Notes under the pieces: generated by a model
What the model was told of the DNA's origin: nothing
Seen by the model: the letters and a program-made list of their open reading frames with translations, nothing else
Databases searched by the model: none
From: Bradyrhizobium prioriisuperbiae
GTDB taxonomy: Bacteria > Pseudomonadota > Alphaproteobacteria > Rhizobiales > Xanthobacteraceae
Direction: 5' to 3'
Assembly (NCBI RefSeq): GCF_032397745.1
Contig: NZ_CP135921.1
Location: forward strand, 4,018,501 to 4,082,500
DNA length: 64,000 nt
Position numbers and translations under genes: made by a program
Shown here: piece by piece, positions 1 through 8,641 of the stretch
Layout of the letters: each line of letters opens with the position of its first letter
Numbering within the stretch: the stretch's first letter is position 1

Positions 1-149
1 CGCTCGAAGACCGCGACCTTGCAGCCGGCCTTGGCCAGCATCAGCGCCTGCCAGGTGCCGGCAATGCCTGCACCGATGACATCGACTTTTTGGTTGATAG
101 CGGCTGAATTGATAGCCGCGGAATCGCGTATGGAAGACGTCTGAAGCAT
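1..149 (-). CDS. thiO: FAD-dependent oxidoreductase, ThiO-like (partial, N-terminus only)
   Basis: Only the first 49 codons are inside the window; the gene runs off the left edge. After a short leader the protein shows a dinucleotide-binding beta-alpha-beta fold, VDVIGAGIAGTWQALMLAKA, with the GxGxxG motif near residue 26, followed by KVAVFER, which ends in the acidic residue expected to bind the FAD ribose. A TPP riboswitch sits directly in front of the ATG, so the gene belongs to thiamine synthesis. A flavoprotein first in a thiamine operon is most likely ThiO (glycine oxidase, making dehydroglycine for the thiazole ring). The riboswitch and Rossmann motif are seen; the ThiO name is inferred because the rest is missing. 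Confidence 0.7.
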   Translation of the reverse strand, partial: MLQTSSIRDSAAINSAAINQKVDVIGAGIAGTWQALMLAKAGCKVAVFE

Positions 150-153
150 CCCT

Positions 154-243
154 GTCCCTTCGCCGGCATGACCCGGATCAGGTTCAAAGGGTCACCGCGC
201 CATTTGCGGTATCTCAGCTCCATGTCGGAGCCCCCCTCGGAAC
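154..243 (-). promoter_or_regulatory. TPP (thi-box) riboswitch
   Basis: Read on the minus strand, the segment carries the hallmark THI-element blocks: GGAGCTGAGATACCGC, then ACCCTTTGAACCTGATC, CGGGTCATGCCGGCG and AAGGGA. The outer P1 helix can form between GTTCC (239-243) and GGGAC (154-158). The element ends only five bases before the ATG at 149. The purine-rich AAGGGAC block of the aptamer is also the best Shine-Dalgarno for that ATG, so TPP binding should directly hide the ribosome site. Identity is very secure; the translational mechanism is inferred from the spacing. Confidence 0.95.
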
Positions 244-492
244 TAGCCTTGATAATAGTGCGCTTCGCGCGAGGGTGCAACCGCGCTCCGGTGTCGCGTC
301 GTGCAGGGCTGCCCCCGGCGCAATGTTGGCACTGACCCGCGCGCCAAAGTCGCCCAATATTTAGCTGCGCAAATGGGCAGACCTGCGCCTGAAAAATCCT
401 CTTTTGCGGCTTGTCGATATCGGCTTTGCTCGCGGCATCTTGATCGGCGTCTGCGATTGATGCGCCGCACAAATCGACCAGGGAGCGATGCG

Positions 493-1509
493 ATGAGCGG
501 ATTAGGTGGCCTGAACAAATCGCCCAATGGTGTCGTGATCGGACTGGTGCAACTGCAGTTGCCCGTGGTCGTGACCAAGGCGGATCTCGCCCGCCAGACC
601 GAGACAATCGTCGCCATGGTCGGCAAGGCGCGGCGCAATCTCGGCACCATGGATCTGGTGGTGTTTCCCGAATATTCGCTGCACGGCCTGTCGATGGACA
701 CCAATCCCGAGATCATGTGCCGGCTCGACGGGCCGGAGGTCGCCGCCTTCAAGCAGGCCTGCATCGACAACGCCATCTGGGGCTGCTTCTCCATCATGGA
801 GTTCAATCCCGACGGCAATCCTTACAATTCGGGCCTGATCATCGACGATCACGGCGAGCTCAAGCTCTATTATCGCAAGTTCCATCCCTGGATTCCGGTG
901 GAGCCGTGGGAGCCCGGCAATATCGGCATTCCCGTGATCGAGGGACCGAAAGGCGCCAAGCTCGCGCTGATCATCTGCCATGACGGCATGTTCCCGGAGA
1001 TGGCGCGGGAGTGCGCCTACAAGGGCGCGGAGATCATGATCCGCACCGCGGGCTACACCGCGCCGATCCGCGACAGCTGGCGCTTCACCAACCAGGCCAA
1101 TGCGTTCCAGAACCTGATGATCACGGCGAACGTCTGCATGTGCGGTTCGGACGGCTCGTTCGATTCGATGGGCGAGGGCATGATCGTGAACTTCGACGGC
1201 AGCGTGATCGCGCACGGCACCACCGGCCGGGTCGACGAGATCATTACCGCCGAGGTGCGCCCCGACCTGGTGCGCGAGGCGCGCATTCACTGGGGTGTCG
1301 AGAACAACATCTATCAGCTGTGGCACCGCGGTTATGTGGCGGTGAAGGGCGGGGCGATGGACTGCCCCTATACATTCATGCAGGACATGGTGGCGGGCAC
1401 GTTCCGCCTGCCGTGGGAAGATCAGGTGAAGATCACTGACGGCACGTCGTGTGGTTTCGCCGCGCCGACGCGAGCGTTCGGGATGAAGAGCGCGAAGGCG
1501 GCGGAGTAG
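493..1509 (+). CDS. amiF: Formamidase (aliphatic amidase, nitrilase superfamily)
   Basis: A 338-residue protein that should hydrolyse formamide to formate and ammonia in the cytoplasm. It shows the carbon-nitrogen hydrolase triad: Glu60 in VFPEYS, Lys about 129 in YYRKFHPW and Cys about 162 in LIICHDGMFPE. The PWEPGN and IRTAGYTAP stretches are typical of the AmiE/AmiF branch, and the length matches formamidase (about 334) rather than the slightly longer acetamidase. I use the ATG at 493, preceded by AGGGAGCG; the frame is open further upstream but that part does not look like family sequence. It stands alone: no formamide or urea transport genes adjoin it. AmiE is the alternative, less likely on length. 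Confidence 0.88.
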   Translation: MSGLGGLNKSPNGVVIGLVQLQLPVVVTKADLARQTETIVAMVGKARRNLGTMDLVVFPEYSLHGLSMDTNPEIMCRLDGPEVAAFKQACIDNAIWGCFSIMEFNPDGNPYNSGLIIDDHGELKLYYRKFHPWIPVEPWEPGNIGIPVIEGPKGAKLALIICHDGMFPEMARECAYKGAEIMIRTAGYTAPIRDSWRFTNQANAFQNLMITANVCMCGSDGSFDSMGEGMIVNFDGSVIAHGTTGRVDEIITAEVRPDLVREARIHWGVENNIYQLWHRGYVAVKGGAMDCPYTFMQDMVAGTFRLPWEDQVKITDGTSCGFAAPTRAFGMKSAKAAE

Positions 1510-1514
1510 ATTAG

Positions 1515-1637
1515 TCATCCGTCACCCTGAGGTGGCCATCCGAAGGATGGCCCTCGAAGGGCGACGGCCCGTACGTCAGACGCATCGGCCGTTCATCCTT
1601 CGAGGCGCGCAAGTGCGCGCACCTCAGGATGACGGGG
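1515..1637. repeat. Dispersed palindromic intergenic repeat, family A, copy 1
   Basis: The segment begins GTCACCCTGAGGTGGCC and ends CACCTCAGGATGACGG, so the outer arms are inverted repeats of one another. Internal CCTCGAAGG and CCTTCGAGG blocks form a second nested pair. The same architecture recurs at 18636-18772 and 20447-20600, and in a variant at 23091-23205. It fills the gap between the formamidase and the M28-like gene. Confidence 0.85.
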
Positions 1638-1645
1638 TTAGATCA

Positions 1646-3019
1646 TCACGGCTTCTTCGGCTCCTGCGACACCACTCCGTCGCCACGCTCGATCAGGGTC
1701 GCAATGGCCTGGGCAAAGCCGCGCACCACCGGCTCCAGCACCTCCGGTCCAGTGGTGGCGGCCGTGTCGGCGGGGTTGTGAAAGAACCGATGCCCGGCGG
1801 CGATGCCGAAGAAGTTCGCATAGCCGGCGGCATGGACGTCGCGCAGCTCGCCCGGCGGCGGGCCGCTGGCGATGACGCGGACGAATGGCTGGCCGGCGAA
1901 GGCACCCTCGGTGAGGCCGGCCAGCGACCGGCTGGTGATCATGGCGCGGCGCGGGTCGACGGCGCGGGCCGTGGTCCATCCGGCATCGATCTTCTGCCAT
2001 TCGAAGCAGGCGATCGAGGCGCCGAAATGAATCCAGGCCAGCGTCTTGTCCGGCGCTGGCGGTTGCCGGTGCAGAAACACGTCCATCCCGCCATGGCCGA
2101 TCTCGTGGCCTGAGGTGGCGACAAACACGAAGTTCACGTCCGGTTTCATCAGTGCGAAGATGCGCGCGATGGCGAGAAAGCCGGCGATGCCGGAGCCGCG
2201 CTCACAACCGCCGCGGAACCAGCCGGTGGTCGGCGTCGAGACCACGATGGTCTTGTCGGCGCCGCGGTCGAGCCGTGCCACCACATTGCGGCCCTCGACA
2301 TCGGAGGCGTAGCGTCCCTTGATGTCGATGGTGAGGGGCGTGCCGCCGCGTTGTGCTGCGTCGAGCGCGTCCTGTTCGCGGGAAGCGACGATGATCACCG
2401 GCACCGGCCACGGCGCGTCGTCCTGAGCCACGTTATAGGCGTAGATGTCCTCGCCGGGATTGTCGATGGTGACGATCACGGCGAGCGGCGTCCGCGCAAC
2501 TGCTGCCTTGATGGCGATGCGGTGGGCATTGCTGAGATAAGCGGAGCGGTCGTTCGGCAGCTTGAGCCAGACGATATGGCCGGAGGCATTGCCGGTGTCG
2601 CCGCTTGCGAGCGGCGCCGTCAGGGTCAGCGAGGCCTTGTCACCGGTCTGATTTTGCGGCGGCCACCAGAACGGCAGTGCCGCGATGGTTTTGCCGCCGA
2701 GCGTGACATTGCCCTCATCGAGAAAATACTGCTTGCCGAGTGTGAAGGTCTGAAATTCGGTTTGCAGTCCGGCGTTCGACAGCTCGGCCGCGATCCAGTC
2801 GATGGTCTGCCGGTCGGTGTCGGTGCCGAAACGATGCACGCCGAGTGACACATAGTGCTCGACGTCGGCATAGAGGTTGGTGCCGCTGAGCGGATCGTCC
2901 GTCGCGCGGCCCGCGCTGCCGACAGGGATCAGCGCCAGAAGGGTCAGCGCTGCAGCGAGGCTTCGAAGAGATGGCCGCCCCGACATCAGGTGCGGAAGGA
3001 TATGCGCCGGATTCGGCAT
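1646..3019 (-). CDS. M28-family (Zn aminopeptidase-like) exported protein with degenerate metal site
   Basis: A 457-residue protein with an N-terminal signal sequence (LAAALTLLALIPVGSAGRA). The fold resembles M28 peptidases: NVVARLDRG leads into the first metal-ligand strand, GCERGSGIAGFLAIAR matches the G-x-D-D-N-x-S-G helix, and FVFVATSGHEIGHGG matches the GEE region. RFFHNPADT matches the C-terminal HTPADT block. The expected H-x-D of strand one is replaced by STPTTG and the bridging Asp has become Glu or is lost, so normal dizinc catalysis is doubtful. The start is five bases after the stop of the lytic transglycosylase gene, suggesting co-translation; an alternative start is 33 bases downstream at the signal peptide. 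Role unknown, perhaps periplasmic. Confidence 0.7.
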   Translation of the reverse strand: MPNPAHILPHLMSGRPSLRSLAAALTLLALIPVGSAGRATDDPLSGTNLYADVEHYVSLGVHRFGTDTDRQTIDWIAAELSNAGLQTEFQTFTLGKQYFLDEGNVTLGGKTIAALPFWWPPQNQTGDKASLTLTAPLASGDTGNASGHIVWLKLPNDRSAYLSNAHRIAIKAAVARTPLAVIVTIDNPGEDIYAYNVAQDDAPWPVPVIIVASREQDALDAAQRGGTPLTIDIKGRYASDVEGRNVVARLDRGADKTIVVSTPTTGWFRGGCERGSGIAGFLAIARIFALMKPDVNFVFVATSGHEIGHGGMDVFLHRQPPAPDKTLAWIHFGASIACFEWQKIDAGWTTARAVDPRRAMITSRSLAGLTEGAFAGQPFVRVIASGPPPGELRDVHAAGYANFFGIAAGHRFFHNPADTAATTGPEVLEPVVRGFAQAIATLIERGDGVVSQEPKKP

Positions 3020-3024
3020 CTTGT

Positions 3025-3480
3025 TTATCGGGGGTGCAGCTCTGTTGCGTGGAGCACCAGCGGCATCCGGCGCTGACGCTTTGCGGCGTAATAATAGCCG
3101 CCGGCGTAGTAGGAGACGGCGCGGGTGTGGTTGCCGTTGGCGGTGCGATAGGCGCCGGCGAGATAACGAATGCCGTAGGTCAAGTTGGTTTCGGGATCGC
3201 GCAGGCCTTCCGCGTTGCCGGTGTAACCGACGCCGCGGGCGGTTGCGAGCTTGATCTGCATCAGCCCGATGGCGCCGCCGCGGCCGATCAAATGGGGCTG
3301 ATACTTGCTCTCGCGCACGATGACCCGGTGCACCAGCTCTTCCGGAACGCCATTGGCGCTGGCCTGGCTGGAAATGATCGCATCGTAAGCGGTGTTACGG
3401 GACTGGGCCGATGCGGGCTGCGCCATAGCGATGACAGCACAAGCGGCGAGGCCGGACACGGTCGTCAGGGGGAATCTCAT
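3025..3480 (-). CDS. Soluble lytic murein transglycosylase (SLT domain), exported
   Basis: A small exported transglycosylase expected to cleave the MurNAc-GlcNAc bond of peptidoglycan with formation of 1,6-anhydroMurNAc. From the chosen ATG (3480) it opens with a clean signal peptide ending ASAQS. The catalytic Glu lies in VIVRESKYQPHLIG, followed by the GAIGLMQI block, ETNLTYGIRYL and AVSYYAGG, the standard order of SLT motifs. An in-frame extension upstream to 3552 would spoil the signal peptide. The M28-like gene follows after five bases on the same strand, so the two probably form an operon. Confidence 0.85.
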   Translation of the reverse strand: MRFPLTTVSGLAACAVIAMAQPASAQSRNTAYDAIISSQASANGVPEELVHRVIVRESKYQPHLIGRGGAIGLMQIKLATARGVGYTGNAEGLRDPETNLTYGIRYLAGAYRTANGNHTRAVSYYAGGYYYAAKRQRRMPLVLHATELHPR

Positions 3481-3596
3481 GGCAGGTCCAATGTCGTGCA
3501 AATGCATCGCGCTGGAGGCGGCCTCCAGGTTCCGCCGAGATGTGTCAGTCATTCATGGCGATGGTGGGGCACGGTGGATCGCGGGAGCGGTTCTTA

Positions 3597-3620
3597 TTTG
3601 AATACTAGCGTATTATCAAA
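3597..3620. promoter_or_regulatory. AT-rich imperfect palindrome between divergent genes (candidate operator/promoter)
   Basis: The arms TTTGAATAC and GTATTATCAAA flank a TAGC centre in the gap between the lytic transglycosylase (minus) and the membrane protein (plus). It is unusually AT-rich for this genome. It could be a repressor site or overlapping -10 elements; no regulator gene is adjacent. Confidence 0.3.
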
Positions 3621-3752
3621 TGGTTGCGGCGTTTCTGCCGCGGGATTTCGCGCCACGATTTACCCGAAATTATCAGTTGGCTGATTGGATGCATCCCGTT
3701 CGGCGCCGATCCGGCTCCAACACGGCACCAAACCAGCACAAGGTCCATGTCC

Positions 3753-5276
3753 ATGAGCGCTGTCGGTGCGGACACCGTCCAGCCAAACCGAAGCCCTGTA
3801 AGCGGCCTCGCGCACGCGCTTGCGCCGATGCCGGCCTGGTTCTGGATCGCCGTCGGCACTTTCGCGCTGATGGTGCTGCTGGGGGGCAGTCTGCTGGCAG
3901 ACCCCGATACGCTCTGGCAGGTCAAGATCGGGCAATGGATCATCGCCCAGCATGCGCTGCCCCAGGTCGATATCTATTCCTGGACCAAGGCCGGCACCGC
4001 CTGGATCTCGTCGTCATGGCTCTCGCAGGTGCTGTTCGCCGCAACCTATGCCGTTGCCGGATGGGCCGGCGTTGTCGCGCTGTCGTCGCTGGCGATCGCG
4101 GCGACGTTCGCCCTGCTGACGCGCATCCTCGAACGCCGTGTGGCGGCGACCTACGCCATTTGCGTCACCATGCTTGCGCTGGCGCTGTCGGCGCAACACC
4201 TGCTGGCGCGGCCGCATGTGCTGGCGATGCCGGTGATGGTCGCCTGGGTGGGCGGCCTGATCGCGGCGTCCGACGCCCGGGTCAAACCGAGCTTCTGGCT
4301 GCTGCCGTTGATCGCGCTGTGGGCCAACCTGCACGGGGGCTTCGTGCTGGGGCTGGCACTGATCGGCCCGATCGCGCTCGATGCGGTGTGGACCGCGCAG
4401 GCGTCGCAGCGCAAGCGGCTTGCCGTGCACTGGGTGCTGTTCGGCGTCTGCGCGCTGGCGGCGAGTTGCCTGACGCCTTACGGCTGGAATTCGTTGCTGG
4501 CCTCGCAGAAAATTCTCGGCCTCGGCGACGCGCTGAACCTGATTACGGAATGGCGGCCGATCGACTTCGCCCAGTTCGGCGTGTTCGAAGGCGGCCTGCT
4601 GCTCCTGATCGGAGCTGCGCTGTATTTCGGCGTGGTGCTGCCGCCGCTGCGCATTCTGCTGACGCTGGGCCTGCTGCATATGGCGCTCAATCACGTGCGC
4701 AATGTCGAAGTGTTCGCGTTGCTGACGCCGCTCGTGGTGCTGGCGCCGCTGGCGGATCGGTTCGGCTGGCACAACGTGCGTCCGGCCGGCGGACAATGGT
4801 TGCGGGCTGGAACCGCCGTGATCGCTCTGGTCATGCTGGCGGCGGCGGGCGCGCTGGCCGCGACGCGACAGGTGCAACCGCCGAACGAGGGCAGTGCCGC
4901 GGCCATTGCGGCGCTCCGCGCGCACCACGCCGCGCGGGTGTTCAACGACTACGACCTCGGCGGCGCCATGATCTGGCAGGACATGCCGCCGTTCATCGAC
5001 GGCCGCACCGAACTCTATGGCGCACGCTTCACGCGCGATCACATGATGGCGATGTCGCTTGCGGAGCCGAGTACGCTGTTTCGGCTGCTCGACGGCTACC
5101 GGATCGATGCGACACTGCTGCGCCCCGGCACGCCGGCCGCGCAACTGCTCGATCATCTCGACGGCTGGAGCAAGGTGTTCGCCAGCGATTGGGCTGTCGT
5201 CCATGTCCGCACGGCGCCCTCGAAAATCGCCCCGGCACCGTCCGGAACCGGCGACAGCACGTCGCAACCTCGCTGA
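3753..5276 (+). CDS. Polytopic membrane protein, GT-C glycosyltransferase-like
   Basis: About 507 residues with some ten hydrophobic segments in the first 400, then a soluble C-terminal domain of about 110. The motif GSLLADPDTLWQVKIGQWI just after the first membrane segment, an acidic pair in the first periplasmic loop, is typical of GT-C type transferases that use polyprenyl-phosphate sugars; SSWLSQVLFA and WANLHGGFVLGL support this. The C-terminal part (VFNDYDLGGAMIWQDMPPF, DGRTELYG) is what I expect in the periplasmic domain of such proteins. The start is the ATG at 3753, with AAGGTC seven bases upstream; 3747 is an alternative. Substrate unknown. No sugar genes adjoin it. Confidence 0.65.
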   Translation: MSAVGADTVQPNRSPVSGLAHALAPMPAWFWIAVGTFALMVLLGGSLLADPDTLWQVKIGQWIIAQHALPQVDIYSWTKAGTAWISSSWLSQVLFAATYAVAGWAGVVALSSLAIAATFALLTRILERRVAATYAICVTMLALALSAQHLLARPHVLAMPVMVAWVGGLIAASDARVKPSFWLLPLIALWANLHGGFVLGLALIGPIALDAVWTAQASQRKRLAVHWVLFGVCALAASCLTPYGWNSLLASQKILGLGDALNLITEWRPIDFAQFGVFEGGLLLLIGAALYFGVVLPPLRILLTLGLLHMALNHVRNVEVFALLTPLVVLAPLADRFGWHNVRPAGGQWLRAGTAVIALVMLAAAGALAATRQVQPPNEGSAAAIAALRAHHAARVFNDYDLGGAMIWQDMPPFIDGRTELYGARFTRDHMMAMSLAEPSTLFRLLDGYRIDATLLRPGTPAAQLLDHLDGWSKVFASDWAVVHVRTAPSKIAPAPSGTGDSTSQPR

Positions 5277-5377
5277 AGCTGGCACGGCGTCCGGGGGCGC
5301 GGAAGATCATCATGCGAGTCATGCCTCGCTGGCGTCGAAGCCGGACGAAGTGACCGCGCCGATCGATGAAGCCGCAC

Positions 5378-7063
5378 TTACTCCGCCGCGCGATCGAACG
5401 GCGCCACCCGCGGCAGCACGATCTGGATCCGGGTGCCGGCGCCCGAGGTGGAGTCGAGGCCGATGCGGCCACCGAGCCGGTTGGTCACGATGTTGTAGAC
5501 GATGTGCAGGCCGAGCCCGGTGCCGCCCTGGTTGCGGCGGGTCGTGAAGAACGGATCGAACGCCTGGCGCCGCACCTCCGGCGACATGCCGCGGCCGTTG
5601 TCGGCGAACAGGATCTCGACCCCATCGCCGCCCGAGGCGCGCACCTGGACGTCGATCTGGCCGGGCTGCCCCTCGGGAAAAGCGTGGATCACCGCGTTCA
5701 GGAACAAGTTTGTGAGGATCTGGCCGTAAGAGCCGGGATAACTGTTGAGCACCAGGCCGGGCTCGCACTCCACGGCGAGGTTGACGTTCTGCCGTCGCAG
5801 GCCCGGGCGCAGGCTGGTGATGATCTGCTCGGTCAGTTCGCGAATGTCGAATTCACGCCGCTCGCTGAAATTGCGATCGGTCGCGACCTGTTTGAACGAC
5901 TGGATCAGTTCTGCCGCGCGGTTGAGATTGTCCACCAGCTGGGTGGCGGCTTCCCGGCTCATGTTCAGGAAATTGATGAGGCTCGATTTGCGCAGGTCGC
6001 CACGCTCGACTTCCTCGGCGAACAACCGGCTCTGGCGCTGCAGCGAGGAGGCCACCGTCAGGCTGATGCCGACGGGATTGTTGACCTCATGGGCCACGCC
6101 GGCGACCAGGCGGCCCAGCGCTGCAAGCTTCTCGGCCTCGACCAGCGAGTTCTGCGTCTCCTTGAGCTCGCGCAAGGCGGTTTCCGCGGCATCGCGCGCA
6201 CTGCGCATCTCCTGCTCGACCCGCTTGCGATCGCCGATATCCAGCGCCACGGTGACGATGTAGCGGATGTTGCCGGCGTCGTCGAAGATCGGCACCTTGT
6301 TGGCCATCCACTGCCGCGCCGTGCCGGTCGAATCCAGATACTCCTCTTCGTAGAAGCCGAGTTCCTTCTTGTCCTCCAGCACGCGGCGGTCGTTGCCGTC
6401 GGTCTTGGCGGCGCCATAACGGGACATGATTTCGCTGGTGGTGCAGCCCAGGGCGTCTGACGGCTCGATATTGAAGATCCCCGACATGTAGCGGTTCATC
6501 AGCACGTAGCGCAGATCCGCGTTCTTGACGTTGATCACCGCCGGCACCGTGTCGATCACCTCCTGCAGGCGCTGGCGGCTTTCGGCCAGCGCCGCCTCGG
6601 CGGTTTTCTGCGCGGTGATGTCGCGCACGGTGCCTTCATAACGAATGATGCGGCCGGTCGGATCGCGCACGGCAGCGGCGCTGTCGGACAGCCAGAGCAC
6701 GTTGCCGTCACGCTGGCGGACCTGATACTCGAATTCGCGGACGATGCCGTCGCGCTCCATGCGGCGCTGGTATTCGGCCCGGACCGTGCGATCGACATAC
6801 ACCCGCCGGGCGATATCGTCGGCGGCCTGGATCAGTTCCTGCGGGCTGGTATATCCCATCATGCGGGCCAGCGCCGGGTTGGCGTTCAGCAGTTCGCCGT
6901 CCGGCGTGGTCACATAAATGCCGTCGACGGAATTCTCGAACAACCAGCGATAGGTTTCCTCGGTGTGGGGAAGCGCGGGGCGCACTTCCTCGGCCGGCTG
7001 CTCGAAGGCAGCTCTTACGGCCCGTGCCACAGAGGAAAGCAGCAGAGAAACTCTGGACGTCAT
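5378..7063 (-). CDS. PAS-PAS sensor histidine kinase (soluble)
   Basis: About 561 residues, no convincing membrane span. The first PAS domain covers roughly residues 35-150 (YRWLFENSVDGIYVTTPDGE, ending YEGTVRDITAQK). The second covers 165-285, ending YIVTVALDIGDRKR. A coiled linker (EKLAALGRLVAGVAH) leads to the phospho-accepting His at about 325 in GVAHEVNNPVG, then an ATPase domain with LNAVIHAF (N box), DNGRGM and GTGLGL. The H-box variant is that of the NtrB/FixL-like HisKA group. No response regulator is adjacent, so it is an orphan kinase. The start is uncertain: GTG at 7087 is in frame, and neither start has a strong Shine-Dalgarno. Confidence 0.85.
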   Translation of the reverse strand: MTSRVSLLLSSVARAVRAAFEQPAEEVRPALPHTEETYRWLFENSVDGIYVTTPDGELLNANPALARMMGYTSPQELIQAADDIARRVYVDRTVRAEYQRRMERDGIVREFEYQVRQRDGNVLWLSDSAAAVRDPTGRIIRYEGTVRDITAQKTAEAALAESRQRLQEVIDTVPAVINVKNADLRYVLMNRYMSGIFNIEPSDALGCTTSEIMSRYGAAKTDGNDRRVLEDKKELGFYEEEYLDSTGTARQWMANKVPIFDDAGNIRYIVTVALDIGDRKRVEQEMRSARDAAETALRELKETQNSLVEAEKLAALGRLVAGVAHEVNNPVGISLTVASSLQRQSRLFAEEVERGDLRKSSLINFLNMSREAATQLVDNLNRAAELIQSFKQVATDRNFSERREFDIRELTEQIITSLRPGLRRQNVNLAVECEPGLVLNSYPGSYGQILTNLFLNAVIHAFPEGQPGQIDVQVRASGGDGVEILFADNGRGMSPEVRRQAFDPFFTTRRNQGGTGLGLHIVYNIVTNRLGGRIGLDSTSGAGTRIQIVLPRVAPFDRAAE

Positions 7064-7336
7064 CGAAAAAACCGCGACACGCAGCACTCAATATGTATGC
7101 AGATCGGAACTCGGCTCAACGTCGCGATCATACCGCGTAATTTGTAAAAATGGGTATCGGTTTCCGGCCCTTACCGGCAACGCGACTTAGCAGGGGAGCC
7201 AGCCCGGCCGGTGCGCCGGGCCGGGCACCGGGGGCTGAAAAATACCCGGAAAACATTGCCTGAGGATGGCTTGTTGCGGCCGCGCCCCCAAAACGGGACG
7301 CGGTCGGGCCGGAATTCATTGCACGGGACGGCTTGG

Positions 7337-8551
7337 TCAGTGCGACTTGACCAGCGGGCAGCCGCCCTTGTCGAGCGGACGGAAGGCCTGGTCACCGGGC
7401 ACCGTCGCCAGCAATTTATAGAGATCCCAGGGCGACTTGGATTCCTCCGGCTTCTTCATCTCGAACAGATGCATCTCGTGCACCATGCGGCCGTCCTCGC
7501 GGATGCGGCCGTCCCTGGCGAAGAAATCGTGGATCGGGGTGGCCTTCATCTGCGCCATCACCTTGCCGGTGTCGTCGGTGCCGATGGCATCGATGGCTTT
7601 CAGATAGTGCAGGGTGGCGGAATAGAGCCCGGCCTGGATCATGGTCGGCATATGGCCGACCTTGTCCATGAACCGCTTGGAGAATGCGCGGGTCTCGTCG
7701 TCCAGATCCCAATAGAAGGCGTCGGTGGCGATCAGGCCGTGGCCGTCCTTCAGCCCGATCGCATAGGCGTCGGTGATCTCGAACAGCAGCGCAATCAGCT
7801 TCTGGCCGCCCTGGGTCAGGCCGAACTCGGTCGCCTGTTTCAGCGCATTGGTGGTGTCGCCGCCGGCATTGGCCAGCGCCACCACCTTGGCTTTGGAGGC
7901 CTGGGCCTGCAGCAGGTACGAGGAGAAATCGGACGAATTGAGCGGATGCCGCACCTCGCCCAGCACCTTGCCGCCGCTCTCCTTGACCACGTTGGACGCA
8001 TCGCGCTGCAGCGCCGCGCCGAACGCATAATCGGCGGTGATGAAGAACCAGCTGTCCTCGCCCCGCTGCACCATGGCGCGTCCCGCGACATTCGACAGCG
8101 CATAGGTGTCGTAGGTCCAGTGCACGGTGGTGGGGGAGCAGGCGACGCCGGTCAGGTCCGAGGTGCCGCCGCCGGAATTGATGAAGACCTTGTTCTTGTC
8201 GCGGGTCAGCTGCTGGATCGCGAGCGCGACCGAGGAGGTGGGCACGTCGAACACCGCGTCGACCTTGTCGTTGTCGAACCAGTTGCGGGCGATGCCCACG
8301 CCGACATCGGGCTTGTTCTGGTGATCGCCGGAGATCACCACGACCGGCTTGCCCTTGACCTTGCCGCCGAAGTCCGCGACCGCCATCTCGGTCGCGATCA
8401 GCGAGCCCTTGCCGGTCGCATCCGCGTAAAGGCTCGACATGTCGGTGAGCACGCCGATCTTCACGACATCGTCGGAGATCTGGGCTCGGGCCGCTCCCGT
8501 CGAGACGGTGAGCGCGGCGGCCGCGCAAGCGGCGATGGTCAGTTGTTTCAT
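7337..8551 (-). CDS. ABC transporter substrate-binding protein, branched-chain amino acid/amide type
   Basis: A 404-residue periplasmic binding protein: a signal peptide ending GAARAQ, then VVKIGVLTDMSSLYADATG, the LivJ-type (Peripla_BP_6) opening. The C-terminus HEMHLFEMKKPEESKSPWD belongs to the branch found widely in rhizobia. The start has an excellent AAGGGAGA Shine-Dalgarno. It would capture an amino acid, amide or small organic acid for a HAAT-family importer. No permease or ATPase genes lie on either side, so it is an orphan that must use a transporter encoded elsewhere. Ligand not predictable from sequence. Confidence 0.88.
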   Translation of the reverse strand: MKQLTIAACAAAALTVSTGAARAQISDDVVKIGVLTDMSSLYADATGKGSLIATEMAVADFGGKVKGKPVVVISGDHQNKPDVGVGIARNWFDNDKVDAVFDVPTSSVALAIQQLTRDKNKVFINSGGGTSDLTGVACSPTTVHWTYDTYALSNVAGRAMVQRGEDSWFFITADYAFGAALQRDASNVVKESGGKVLGEVRHPLNSSDFSSYLLQAQASKAKVVALANAGGDTTNALKQATEFGLTQGGQKLIALLFEITDAYAIGLKDGHGLIATDAFYWDLDDETRAFSKRFMDKVGHMPTMIQAGLYSATLHYLKAIDAIGTDDTGKVMAQMKATPIHDFFARDGRIREDGRMVHEMHLFEMKKPEESKSPWDLYKLLATVPGDQAFRPLDKGGCPLVKSH

Positions 8552-8641
8552 TGCAGTCTCCCTTGATGCTTCTTATTGGGGCCGACTCTGCCGGGCTTCG
8601 CTGGCCTCAGCAAGCGCAAAACGGCGTGATCGGCGCGCGCA

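Noticed and set aside
7202..7226. Strong GC hairpin (GCCCGGCCGG / CCGGGCCGGGC)
   Set aside because: It is more than 100 bases past the substrate-binding protein stop and lacks a T-run on either strand, so I do not call it a terminator.
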